NCBI GenBank assembly: GCA_023389575.1
Contig: JAEWEG010000085.1
Location: forward strand, 1-57,081
Length of the DNA stretch: 57,081 bases
Source: Chloroflexota bacterium
Lineage (GTDB): Bacteria > Chloroflexota > Chloroflexia > Thermomicrobiales > UBA6265
Reading direction: 5' to 3'
This document shows positions 8,786 to 16,976 of this stretch, piece after piece; the first letter of the stretch is position 1, and the number at the start of each line of letters is the position of its first letter. The notes below the pieces were generated by a model. That model was not told where the DNA came from and made no database searches. It saw only the letters and a list, made by a program, of their open reading frames with translations. The position numbers were made by a program, and so were the translations under genes.

Positions 8786-11700
8786 TTAGCCTCCCGGTTC
8801 GAGCAGGTCGTCATCGTCGTTAGGAGGTGTATCGCTGGTCGCCGGTTCCAAACCTTCCTCCGGGATGGGGTCGGTTGCTGGTGTCTCCAGAGGTGGTTCG
8901 GGTTCACCAAGATTGCCGAGATTCTCCGACTCGCCGTTTTCGGCGGGAAGGACTTCCACCTGGCCAATACCACCGACAAGTTGGTCACCACTTACTGGAA
9001 GAACGAACATGACGAACCTGGCCTGGTAACCGGCCTCGATCGTAACTTCCGCCAAATCACTCGTTTCGCCGTTGATGCTCGCCAGGCTCCACCAGGTGCC
9101 GCCATCGACCGAGAGCCAGATCTCAGCGCCGGTTGGCAGCAGGCTGTTCGTCACGAAGCTGATGGCTCCCACATCCTGAACCACGCCCAGGTCCAGGCGG
9201 AGGGTGACGAATCCGGCGTTGTCCGATGGCACAACGCTCCAGACCGTCTGTGGAGAGTTGCTAACCGCTTCGGCCGCGCCGCCGGACGCCTCGCTGTCCT
9301 CGACCGCTACCACCGGGAGCGGTTCCGGGGCCGAGTCTGATTGGTCCTCGACTCCCCGCGATCCGGCGTCATCGGACTGGTTGTCGGGTTCGGCCGCGGG
9401 ATTGGTCGCGGTGTCGTCCACTGGCAGGATGACACCCGGGTCACTCTGGTCTCCGTCATCCGCCGGCTGGGTGGCTTCCACGCCGTCCTGGGCAGGATCG
9501 TCCACCGTGGTGTTCTGGTCGCTGGCTGGCTGTTCGGTCGCTGAGCCGGGCTCGACGGAAAGGTAATCGTTTTCGGCGTCGGGTGGATCTTGAGATGGCT
9601 GCCCATCATTGGAGGACGGCGATTCAGGATCGGTGGTGGTTGGATCTTCGACGACGGTCCCGCCTTCCACCGGGACGATGAGCGGCGCGGCGCTGGTGGG
9701 TGTGGGCTCCGTGGTGGCGGGCGTCTCCGTGGCCGCCTCCGAAGACTGTCCGGCCAGATCGTCCCCGGAGTTCTCCGCGGGCGGCGGTTGCGTTTGCGAG
9801 GGGACGGCGGGCTCGTCGCGCCCGATGGGATCGGGAACGATGATCAGGTAGTCGTCGGAGACGAACCCATTCAATCCATCGCAGATCACCGGCAGCCAGC
9901 CACCGACCCGGGGCCCCGTGACATCGAGCACCGTGCCTTCAGGTACCAGCGCGATGACGGGCGTGTCGCCGCCGGGTCCGCTCCGGCAGTTGACGGCGTC
10001 GCCGCCCGTGCCAGTCACCTGGGCGGAGCGAGGAGGCTCTTGCTGGGTGTCACCGGGTTCCGTCGAGCCCGGATCCTGGGTGCTGGTGTCGCTTCCCGGC
10101 GCCACGTTATCGCCAGAATCAGCGGGAGGACCGGTGTCTGACGGAGCGTCGCCGCCGGAGCCGCAGGGTGAGGCCTGATTGTAGCGAATGCCATCGACAC
10201 CCCGTTCGTTGAGCGCGGCGACGATGCCAGCGGCTTCGGAACGGGACAGTTCGTCCTCGCCGCCGTTGTCGGCGATTGACTGGAACTCGGACAGGGTAAA
10301 GATTCCGTCTCGATTTGGGTCGGCGACACGGAGGCTGTACCGCTCCCAGCTCGTGGTGGCGCAAATGACCCCTCGCTGGCTACCGCCGTCGTCCACGATC
10401 GGCTCTACCGGGGCGGGCTCGGTGACTACCGGATCCGGCTCCTCCGCCCCAGGCTCCGTAACGACGGGGGCTTCCGAAATGGGAGGTTGGTCATCATCGA
10501 CCGGCTCCACCGGCACGATGGTTTCCTCAGGTTGAGGTTCCTCGGTTGGTTCGGGTGGTGGTGGAACGTCTGGTGGCGCGGGCTCCTCGGTGACGGCTTC
10601 GGTCGGTGGTAGGTCCGGAGCCGGTTCGACGATCGTGATTTCGACCCAGCCGAGTGCAGACGGATCCAGCGTGGGGATATCGGATATCCACTGTTCCGAT
10701 TGGGAGTAATAGGAGAAGAAAAGACGATAGACGCCGGGCTCGCCGAAGGAACGGGAGACGCTGACCTCGTGCGTTCCGTTGGGTGGAATCACGATATTTT
10801 CCAGCCACCCCATGTCATGGTTTTGGTCCGCTCCATTGGGACCGCGAGCGCCGACGCCTATCAGACGTGGGGCGAAGTTCGCGCAGCCGGTGTTCCTGAT
10901 GGTGAAACGTGCCGTCACGGGCTGCCCCGCGGCGAATGCATGGTCACTGGTCGCGACCAACCCAGATTCGATGGCTGGTTGGGCGGCGCAGGCGATACGC
11001 AGGTTCCTAGTGGTGACGTGGCCGTCGGGATTGGCGACGGTGAGGTTCTCAACGTATATGCCGAACCCGTAGTCGCCCTCGGGATTGAAGGACTTGGATT
11101 CCTTGTACGACCATGTTTGACCCGGCGCGATGGTGACATTGTTGTGGAGGGGGAAGTCTGTGATGGCTCCACCCGGACCACGTCCGCCGACCCCGATCCA
11201 CGTGGCGGTATAGGCTCCACATTGGCTGGGCCGGACGTTCTGGACGGCGAACGATGCCGTCATCGCCTGGCCTGGAGCTGGATTGTCGGGACTGATCACC
11301 AGCGGCTGCACAACCTTGAGAGGCTGAGACGGGCAACTGACACCCGCGGCTCTCGTGCTTTCGTAGTAGCGCCATTGCCGCGGCACTCGCCCGTCTTCCC
11401 TCAGCTCGGCATCGTCGTCGGCGTACTGCGATGGAATCGAATCTCCCGCGCAGGTCTCATAGCCGAACTGCGAGTAGGTTCGAGAATTGCGATTGACACT
11501 CCAGTGGAGATGGGCGCCGATGGCCGCGCCCGTTTCTCCCACGGTGCCGATGACTGCTCCGGCCGGAACCTCGGCATTGTGGTGACGGAAGTTCTCTGGG
11601 ATGGAGTTGTGGGCAAGGTGAGCGTAAAGCGAGTAGACGCCTTCCTCGTGCTTGATGACCACGCAGTTGCCGGCGTGACCGATGATATTGCCGTTCCCGT

Positions 11701-12007
11701 CGTACCTGATGATAGGGCCAGGAACGTTCCATTGGGCGAAGGCGATTCTTCCGGCCGCCACCGATGCAACCTTGTTGGTAGAGCGATTGGCCACCGGCAC
11801 CGCATCGAACCCATAGCGGTTGGCGGCGTCCCAGTGCCGGCACTGGTTGTTTCCACAGGTAATTTGCCAGACGCTTCCCTTTTCCCACGGAAGGTGAAAG
11901 GTCGGGGCCGCTGCTGCCTCGGGTACATTGGTGCCCAGAAGCGGTGCGAGACAGGTGACGGCCAAGAGGCAGGCCAGCACGGCCCGCGAAATTAAACGCA
12001 CTCCCAC
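8786..12007 (-). CDS. Large secreted multidomain protein: M23 (LytM-like), EF-hand, SH3 and F5/8C-like domains
   Basis: A 1073-residue exported protein. In order: signal peptide (about 1-33, ending AAAA-PTF); M23-like peptidase domain (about 45-175) ending in AHLHW; two Ig/CARDB-like repeats (about 235-460); a long Pro/Glu/Thr-rich linker; an EF-hand loop DPNRDGIFTLSE (about 564-575); a bacterial SH3 domain (about 663-725); acidic low-complexity sequence; and a discoidin/F5-8C-like domain (about 910-1030). The canonical M23 HxGxD reads RYGFD, so that zinc-ligand His is Arg; a His lies further upstream in RHWDAANRYGFD. It may be a variant or inactive peptidase acting on peptidoglycan. GTG 12007 is preferred because AAGGGG lies five bases upstream; GTG 12001 is an alternative. 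Confidence 0.85.
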   Translation of the reverse strand: MGVRLISRAVLACLLAVTCLAPLLGTNVPEAAAAPTFHLPWEKGSVWQITCGNNQCRHWDAANRYGFDAVPVANRSTNKVASVAAGRIAFAQWNVPGPIIRYDGNGNIIGHAGNCVVIKHEEGVYSLYAHLAHNSIPENFRHHNAEVPAGAVIGTVGETGAAIGAHLHWSVNRNSRTYSQFGYETCAGDSIPSQYADDDAELREDGRVPRQWRYYESTRAAGVSCPSQPLKVVQPLVISPDNPAPGQAMTASFAVQNVRPSQCGAYTATWIGVGGRGPGGAITDFPLHNNVTIAPGQTWSYKESKSFNPEGDYGFGIYVENLTVANPDGHVTTRNLRIACAAQPAIESGLVATSDHAFAAGQPVTARFTIRNTGCANFAPRLIGVGARGPNGADQNHDMGWLENIVIPPNGTHEVSVSRSFGEPGVYRLFFSYYSQSEQWISDIPTLDPSALGWVEITIVEPAPDLPPTEAVTEEPAPPDVPPPPEPTEEPQPEETIVPVEPVDDDQPPISEAPVVTEPGAEEPDPVVTEPAPVEPIVDDGGSQRGVICATTSWERYSLRVADPNRDGIFTLSEFQSIADNGGEDELSRSEAAGIVAALNERGVDGIRYNQASPCGSGGDAPSDTGPPADSGDNVAPGSDTSTQDPGSTEPGDTQQEPPRSAQVTGTGGDAVNCRSGPGGDTPVIALVPEGTVLDVTGPRVGGWLPVICDGLNGFVSDDYLIIVPDPIGRDEPAVPSQTQPPPAENSGDDLAGQSSEAATETPATTEPTPTSAAPLIVPVEGGTVVEDPTTTDPESPSSNDGQPSQDPPDAENDYLSVEPGSATEQPASDQNTTVDDPAQDGVEATQPADDGDQSDPGVILPVDDTATNPAAEPDNQSDDAGSRGVEDQSDSAPEPLPVVAVEDSEASGGAAEAVSNSPQTVWSVVPSDNAGFVTLRLDLGVVQDVGAISFVTNSLLPTGAEIWLSVDGGTWWSLASINGETSDLAEVTIEAGYQARFVMFVLPVSGDQLVGGIGQVEVLPAENGESENLGNLGEPEPPLETPATDPIPEEGLEPATSDTPPNDDDDLLEPGG

Positions 12008-12236
12008 GGATTCCCCTTCGAGCCAGTGGCTCTCTCCACAACGGGTGGTTGACATGCCGCTCGCGACGCCGCATGACACGGTTCCGCGAGACTTGCGCGA
12101 TTCGCCTGGCGCTGGGTACGCCCGGCACGTGCGCGATAGTGGTTGTTGAGTCCCTGCCGACTCACAGCGTAGGGTGGGTCCGCCGACCCGTCAATGGACC
12201 GGCGGAACGGGAGAGCTACTCCCGGCTGGGAGAAAT

Positions 12237-12274
12237 GGAACGACCCGGCTGGATTTTTCCAGCCGGGTCGTTCC
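12237..12274 (-). terminator. Strong hairpin terminator after the SH3 membrane protein
   Basis: A perfect 16-bp stem (12237-12252 with 12259-12274) and a 6-base T-rich/A-rich loop. It lies 25 bp downstream of the minus-strand stop at 12300 and upstream of the M23 gene. The U-run is weak, but the stem is the longest in this part of the window. Confidence 0.7.
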
Positions 12275-12299
12275 TTGGGTTCTGTATTTGCGAGGACGT

Positions 12300-13010
12300 T
12301 TACTCCGCCGGTTCGATGTAATCCTGGACCACGAATCCGGTTTCGGCGGTTTCCTCGACGATGACTTCCCACCAGACGAAGCCGTCGGCCTCGAACGGCC
12401 CATCCTCGATGGAGAGCACTTCGCCGGCGTCGAGGGTGCGAACCACGTTGCTGCCCTCGGTGGTCGCGTCGTCGCGAAGGTTGACGTTTTCCGTCACGAT
12501 CACGGCCGAGCCAATCTGGATTTCTCCCTCACCACCATCCTCGGGCTCTTCGGTAGGCTCCTCTTCCTCCGGCGTCGACACGACTTCCTCGGTCGGCTCC
12601 GTGGTCGGGGTTGGCACGATCACTTCCTCGGTCGGCTCGACGGTTGGCGTCGCCTCCGGGGCGATGACCTCCGTGGTGCCAGGAGGATCGGTCGGCGTGG
12701 GGTCGTCGCCGTTGTCGTCACCAGTCAGCTGAAGTGCCCAGTACCAGAGCAGGCCGATCATGAGGATCAGGCCGAGAATCGGAAGCGCGATGCGGAGGTA
12801 TTCGGTCCAGTACCGCTCTTCTGGCTGGTACTGGACGGTGCGCTGCCGTCCACCACCGGAACCACCGCCCTGGTTGCCGATTTCGGGCGAGGCGGCACGG
12901 CTGGCGCCCGGCGCGCGCCGCGTCTGCTGCGGTTCCTCGTCGTAATAGACCTCGTCATCGTCATAACCGCCGTCGTCGGGCCCACCGGGTCCTCCAGAGG
13001 CGAAGAGCAT
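12300..13010 (-). CDS. Single-pass membrane protein with extracellular SH3 domain
   Basis: A 236-residue protein: an N-terminal Gly/Asp/Tyr/Glu-rich cytoplasmic part of about 70 residues, one membrane segment (about 73-94, IALPILGLILMIGLLWYWAL), a Thr/Pro/Glu-rich stalk, and a bacterial SH3 domain in the last 70 residues (NVNLRDDATTEGSNVV...WWEVIV...GFVVQDYI). SH3b domains often bind cell-wall peptides. ATG 13010 has GGGGTGGA upstream and is preferred; an in-frame GTG at 13142 would add 44 residues of no recognised kind. It lies between bactofilins and an M23 protein, suggesting a link between cytoskeleton and wall. Confidence 0.8.
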   Translation of the reverse strand: MLFASGGPGGPDDGGYDDDEVYYDEEPQQTRRAPGASRAASPEIGNQGGGSGGGRQRTVQYQPEERYWTEYLRIALPILGLILMIGLLWYWALQLTGDDNGDDPTPTDPPGTTEVIAPEATPTVEPTEEVIVPTPTTEPTEEVVSTPEEEEPTEEPEDGGEGEIQIGSAVIVTENVNLRDDATTEGSNVVRTLDAGEVLSIEDGPFEADGFVWWEVIVEETAETGFVVQDYIEPAE

Positions 13011-13447
13011 GAATCCACCCCGGCGAGGCTGCCTGCGAGATGGCGATGTGGAGGATGATCCTGCATCGGCGGTGGCGAGCGCCGGGATCGGCGAGGGCCA
13101 GGCCTTGAACATCTCGGTCAGTGGGTTATGTGGCAGTTTCACGATGGCTCAACCTGCTATCACTTGTGAGGGCTAACGACCGGGGCCGGCGCCGGCGAAT
13201 CGCGATTCCGGGTTCCTGGCGTTCGACCGCCGCGATTCACCCGGGATGAATGAACTCGCGAAGCGGGGGCAGTATTCCGGATGCATGTCGCGTTCGCGGA
13301 GCGGATGGCGATCGATCCGGATGCGCTCTGTCTGCGCAAACCTGGCACATGAGCGATTGGAGTATAGCACGCATCCCCATGGATTCCGGGAGATATCGCC
13401 CACCAAAGTGACATAAGAGAGATTGGTTTCACCCCTCTCCTGGTGTC
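13011..13447. other. Gap between bactofilin and SH3 gene, with palindromes
   Basis: A 437-bp stretch (305 bp if the SH3 gene starts at GTG 13142). It holds two adjacent perfect 12-bp palindromes, GCCGGCGCCGGC (13185-13196) and GAATCGCGATTC (13197-13208), and the extended -10 at 13361. No gene is supported. Confidence 0.5.
13361..13369 (-). promoter_or_regulatory. Extended -10 element upstream of the SH3 membrane protein gene
   Basis: On the minus strand TGC-TATACT, identical to the rpsB extended -10. There is no good -35 (CCGGAA-like). The transcript would start near 13354 and carry a leader of over 200 nt that includes the two palindromes at 13185-13208. Confidence 0.45.
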
Positions 13448-14050
13448 CTAATATCCGGGATTCGATTCCTGATCGGATTCGGCCCCGGTGGTGTCCCAGG
13501 ATGTTTCCTGGCCGCCGAACCGTCGGATGAACGTGTTGCCACTGGCGCTGGAGGCTCCCGCGGCTGGCTCGGGGGCTGGCCGGGCGGTTTCGCTCGATGT
13601 GGAGGCGGACGGCGGCGACAGCCGGGTTCGAGAGATGTCGCGGGTGGACGCTGACGATGCCCGGCCGTTGTCCATCACCAGTTCGCCCTCGTAGACGGCG
13701 CCTTCATTAATGACGAGAGTGGAGGTGATGAGCTTGCCGTGCACCTTGCCGGTGGAGAGGATCTGGAGCCGGCCGCGGCAGGTCACGTCCCCTTCGAGGT
13801 CTCCGGCGACCGTCAGATTCTCGGCTTCGACGGTGGCGTTGACGGACGCGCCCTGGGCCACGTAGAGCGTGCCCTGGCAATTGATGGTGCCCTTGACCTG
13901 ACCCTCGACGCGGAGGTCGCGAGTGAGGTTGAAGGTGCCATCGAAACTGGAGTACCGGTCGAATACGCTCACCGAGTCGTCCTGTTGGCTATCGGTGGGG
14001 TAGTCTCCCTGGGAGGCATAGCTGGTTGCATCGTAGGTGCGCATCGACAT
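13448..14050 (-). CDS. Bactofilin family protein (first of two)
   Basis: Bactofilins form rigid beta-helical filaments that scaffold cell-shape and wall enzymes. This 200-residue protein has a short N-terminal tail, then the repeated short beta strands of the DUF583 core (about 38-125: FNLTRDLRVEGQVKGTI...GTLYVAQGASVNATV...NLTVAGDLEGDVTCRGRLQI), then a disordered Ser/Ala/Thr-rich tail. No membrane segment is visible, so it is probably cytoplasmic and membrane-peripheral. ATG 14050 has AAAGGAA. It lies 44 bp after a second bactofilin, probably in the same transcript. Confidence 0.9.
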   Translation of the reverse strand: MSMRTYDATSYASQGDYPTDSQQDDSVSVFDRYSSFDGTFNLTRDLRVEGQVKGTINCQGTLYVAQGASVNATVEAENLTVAGDLEGDVTCRGRLQILSTGKVHGKLITSTLVINEGAVYEGELVMDNGRASSASTRDISRTRLSPPSASTSSETARPAPEPAAGASSASGNTFIRRFGGQETSWDTTGAESDQESNPGY

Positions 14051-14094
14051 CGCGTTGGGTTCCTTTCAGTGGCTTGGAAGCGCGGCGACCAGGA

Positions 14095-14757
14095 TCAGGA
14101 AGCTGAGCGAGCGCGTCGTTGGACAACGGTGGTGCTGCTCGACCGGCTTTCGCCGCCGCCGTTGCCGACGCGGAAGTTGCCGTTGATGTTCGCGCCCTCG
14201 TGCACCACGGAAATCGAGGAAGTGACCTCGGCGGAGACCTGGCCGGTGGGCAGGACCTCGAACCGGGAGTTGGCCGTCACGGTGCCGCTGAGTGAGCCAC
14301 CGACGATGATGCGCGAGGCGTTGACGGTCGCGTCGACCTCGGCACCCTCGGCGATCCAGATGTCCTCGCGAGCGGTGAGCGTTCCTTCAACCTTGCCGAA
14401 GACGTGGATGCTGTTCTCGGACGACATCTCGCCCTTCCAGTTGGCATCGGAGGAGATGACGCTGATCAGGCCGTCCGCCGCGGGCATTTCCGGAATGGCG
14501 GGGGCATCCTCCTCGAGCAACTCCTGGGGGGCCTGGCTGGACTGTGCTGGATAGTTACCGAAGCTGTAGGCGCCCGCGTCCTGTTCCGCCGGGGCTGGTT
14601 GCGAGCGATAGGCGGAACTCTCGAACTGGTCGTCGTCCAATTCGGGCATGTTGTCCTGGGGGTCGTCCAGCTCCTCGCCAGTGGTTCCGAGTTGGTTTCG
14701 GAGAGCACTCATCTGGCGCTGGAACGAGTCGACCTTATTGTCTCGTCGGAAGACCAC
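14095..14757 (-). CDS. Bactofilin family protein (second of two)
   Basis: A 220-residue paralog with a different N terminus: basic start (VFRRDNKVDSFQRQ), a possible short coiled coil, then about 70 acidic, Pro/Gln-rich residues. The bactofilin core is at about 95-200 (NWKGEMSSENSIHVFGKVEGTL...DIWIAEGAEVDATV...GGSLSGTV...VLPTGQVSAEV). A variable tail with the same core suggests the two proteins co-polymerise or recruit different partners; this is inference. GTG 14757 is well supported by GAGGAGG seven bases upstream. Confidence 0.88.
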   Translation of the reverse strand: MVFRRDNKVDSFQRQMSALRNQLGTTGEELDDPQDNMPELDDDQFESSAYRSQPAPAEQDAGAYSFGNYPAQSSQAPQELLEEDAPAIPEMPAADGLISVISSDANWKGEMSSENSIHVFGKVEGTLTAREDIWIAEGAEVDATVNASRIIVGGSLSGTVTANSRFEVLPTGQVSAEVTSSISVVHEGANINGNFRVGNGGGESRSSSTTVVQRRARSAS

Positions 14758-14909
14758 GTTGCCACCTCCTCAAGCCGCTGGAACCAGGCAGGCCCGGGCG
14801 AGCTGAGCGAAAAGACTTGCTCCGCGCGAAATCTCGGCGGATGCGTGCCGAATCCCGCTCGGCCCCATGACCAGGCGGGGGACGCAAGCGGCACGACCAA
14901 ACGGGCATC

Positions 14910-14921
14910 GTAGCGCGCTAC
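14910..14921. promoter_or_regulatory. Palindrome downstream of the bactofilin promoter
   Basis: Perfect 12-bp palindrome GTAGCGCGCTAC, placed a few bases into the predicted transcript. A candidate operator; the binding protein is unknown. Confidence 0.3.
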
Positions 14922-14936
14922 ACGACCTGTTCCACG

Positions 14937-14965
14937 AGTATACACGCTCGCGCCAGTTGTGTCCG
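14937..14965 (-). promoter_or_regulatory. Promoter of the bactofilin pair
   Basis: On the minus strand: -35 CGGACA (14965-14960), 17-base spacer, -10 TATACT (14942-14937). Transcription would start near 14930, about 170 nt upstream of the GTG at 14757. Confidence 0.55.
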
Positions 14966-15132
14966 TACATTCCATGCATCAATTTTGGCTGGTGTTGTCG
15001 CAGGGATGTGCGCGGTCGATTTGGCGTCCTGGAAGGGGAGCTCAAATCGACCGCCGAGTGATAGTCAATCTATCGCCGAACGCCCTAAAGCCATGTTGTC
15101 GTCAACAACCTAATTCGGCTCCTGCATACGTG

Positions 15133-15705
15133 CTAACGGTGGCTCGGGGCGGCTTCCCGGGCACGGACCTCGCGGTACCTGAGGGCATGGAATTGGAGCG
15201 TGATCGCCATCACGAGAGCCGATATCGCCGCGACGACGGCGAATTGGGGCGCGAGAGACGGGTTGGCGTTGCCTGTCCCGGTGACCGGCAGGGAGCGCAC
15301 CAGCGGTTGATCGCTCCCGCCTCCCGCGCCGGAACTGGACGAACCGCCCGAGCCGCTGGACCCACCGTTGGAAGGTGAAGGTACAGGCTCATCATCGTCA
15401 GTGACGGCATTGTTGTTGTCGTCGGGGTCCAAGTCGTCGGTGATGCCATCGTTGTCCAGGTCGGGCAGTGGGTCATTGCCCGGGGTGACGCCATCGCCAC
15501 CCTGATCGCTGTCCGGGATGCCGTCGTTATTGTCATCCGGGTCCAGGTCGTCGGGAATGCCATCGCCGTCGGCGTCCGCCGCCAGCGCCTGGTTCCAGCC
15601 AGTGATGTGGGCTGGCGATGCGAGAGTCCCGGTGGATTGAATCGCGCCGAGAAGCAGGGCAAGCAGAACCATGGCGCACGAGCGCCCCAGGATACGACGA
15701 GTCAT
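15133..15705 (-). CDS. Secreted calcium-repeat protein with LPVTG sorting signal
   Basis: A 190-residue exported protein: signal peptide (about 1-29), then thrombospondin-type-3-like acidic repeats (DADGDGIPDDLDPDDNNDGIPD and a second copy) that normally bind calcium, then a Gly/Ser-rich linker, then LPVTG at 139-143, a hydrophobic stretch (about 154-172) and a basic tail (RYREVRAR). That order is the classical sortase sorting signal, so the protein is probably linked to the wall or a sortase-built structure. No sortase is in the window. ATG 15705 has GAGAGAGGA four to six bases upstream; the frame is open to 15852 without another good start. Confidence 0.82.
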   Translation of the reverse strand: MTRRILGRSCAMVLLALLLGAIQSTGTLASPAHITGWNQALAADADGDGIPDDLDPDDNNDGIPDSDQGGDGVTPGNDPLPDLDNDGITDDLDPDDNNNAVTDDDEPVPSPSNGGSSGSGGSSSSGAGGGSDQPLVRSLPVTGTGNANPSLAPQFAVVAAISALVMAITLQFHALRYREVRAREAAPSHR

Positions 15706-15799
15706 CGAATTCCTCTCTCCATTTCGAGAAGTCGAATGAACGGGTCCCGCCGGCGCGGCTCGCGGCCGCGTTTTGGTCTTGTTGGTGTCTACCAGCGCG

Positions 15800-15828
15800 A
15801 GTATTGCATGGTGGGCAGGCCACGGCAA
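15800..15828 (-). promoter_or_regulatory. Promoter of the LPVTG protein gene
   Basis: On the minus strand: -35 TTGCCG (15828-15823), 17-base spacer, extended -10 TGC-AATACT (15805-15800). It gives a leader of about 90 nt. Confidence 0.5.
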
Positions 15829-15897
15829 GCGGTTGCCCGCGGCGGGCGCCACGCAAAGGGAAGGAATCTGGTTGGACGCGGATACCCCAACCGGCGG

Positions 15898-16839
15898 TTA
15901 GCGGACCTGGATGGGCGGGAGGGAGCCTTCGAGACCCAGCCGGGTGGATTCCAGCCAGCCGGGGAGAACGAGCGATGAGCCGAGTTCGGCGGGAGACTCG
16001 TCGATCGCGAAGCCTGGTCCGTTGGTCGCGATTTCCTGGTGGGCGCCGCCCGGTTCATCGAAGTAGATCGACGAGAAGTAGGTGCGATCACGTACCTCGG
16101 TGACATCGACCTGCTCCGCCTGGAGTGCCTCGCGCCACTCGAGCTGCTGTTCCGGGTTCGCCGTCTGCCAGGCGACATGGTGGATCGCGCCGGCGGCGAT
16201 GTTGCCGTTCCAGAGGCCTGTGGCCTGAACCAGGTCGAGGTGGGCGCGGCTGGAGCCTTCGCCCACGGAAAGACGATGGCGCTCGGCCTGACGGCCGGTG
16301 GAGGCGAACCCGAGCTTGCCGGTGAAGAAGTCGTCCGAGTTGTTGCTCTCCTGGGTCCAGAGCCCGACGCCGTGGATTCCGGTGATGGCGCGGTCGGCTG
16401 GCACGCCCCCCTGATCCCAGGCGGTTTCGGACGGCGGGTTGTTGGTCGCCACGAGTTCGATGGTCAGTCCATCCGGATCGCGGAAGGAGATGAACCGCTC
16501 GCCGAACCGGCTCGCGGGGTGCGTGTGGCGGACGCCGCGAGCGAGGAGGCGTTCGATCCAGAAGCCGAACGCCCCGGCGGGCACGGCGAGGGCGATCGAT
16601 CCAAACTGGCCGATGCCGGCCTGTCCGGATGGGGCGTCTGGCCAGGCGAAAAACGTGAGGATGGTGCCCGGGGAACCGGTGGCGTCGCCGTAGTAGAGGT
16701 GCCACGTGGTGGGGTCTTCATAATTAACGGTCTGCTTCACCAGCCGCAGGCCCAGGGTTCCGGTGTAGAAGTCGACGTTGGCTTGCGGATCGCCGCAGAT
16801 CGCCGTGACGTGATGGATGCCGGAGAGGGGTGAGGTCAT
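15898..16839 (-). CDS. VOC-superfamily ring-cleaving dioxygenase
   Basis: A 313-residue protein with two vicinal-oxygen-chelate modules, close in pattern to the MhqO/YkcA-type hydroquinone-specific dioxygenases. Metal ligands are visible: His in GIHHVTAI near the N terminus, His in AIHHVAWQ, and Glu in GGAHQEIATNGPGF near the C terminus. The true substrate is unknown; quinone or hydroquinone detoxification is the usual role. ATG 16839 with AAAGG upstream is preferred over a further 48 residues of open frame. It is divergent from the GH15 gene. Confidence 0.88.
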   Translation of the reverse strand: MTSPLSGIHHVTAICGDPQANVDFYTGTLGLRLVKQTVNYEDPTTWHLYYGDATGSPGTILTFFAWPDAPSGQAGIGQFGSIALAVPAGAFGFWIERLLARGVRHTHPASRFGERFISFRDPDGLTIELVATNNPPSETAWDQGGVPADRAITGIHGVGLWTQESNNSDDFFTGKLGFASTGRQAERHRLSVGEGSSRAHLDLVQATGLWNGNIAAGAIHHVAWQTANPEQQLEWREALQAEQVDVTEVRDRTYFSSIYFDEPGGAHQEIATNGPGFAIDESPAELGSSLVLPGWLESTRLGLEGSLPPIQVR

Positions 16840-16976
16840 GGAAGCAACCTTTGCGCGAATCGGTCGTTTGGGCCACGGACGTTGAAGTGACTTGTATTGT
16901 AGTAGGTACGATCCTGCCTGATGGCACTGATCGCCACCGAAGATTGACCATGAACGGGACACACCAGGGAGCAGCG

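Larger units (their letters stand above)
14758..15132. other. Gap upstream of the bactofilins
   Basis: A 375-bp stretch between the LPVTG protein gene and the bactofilin pair. It contains the predicted bactofilin promoter (14937-14965) and a 12-bp palindrome (14910-14921). I see no gene; the remaining left part is AT-rich relative to its surroundings near 15061-15115. Confidence 0.5.

Noticed and set aside
9300..10650. Apparent repeats in the Pro/Glu/Thr-rich part of the large secreted protein
   Set aside because: They are low-complexity linker codons, not spaced direct repeats; no CRISPR-like regularity is present.
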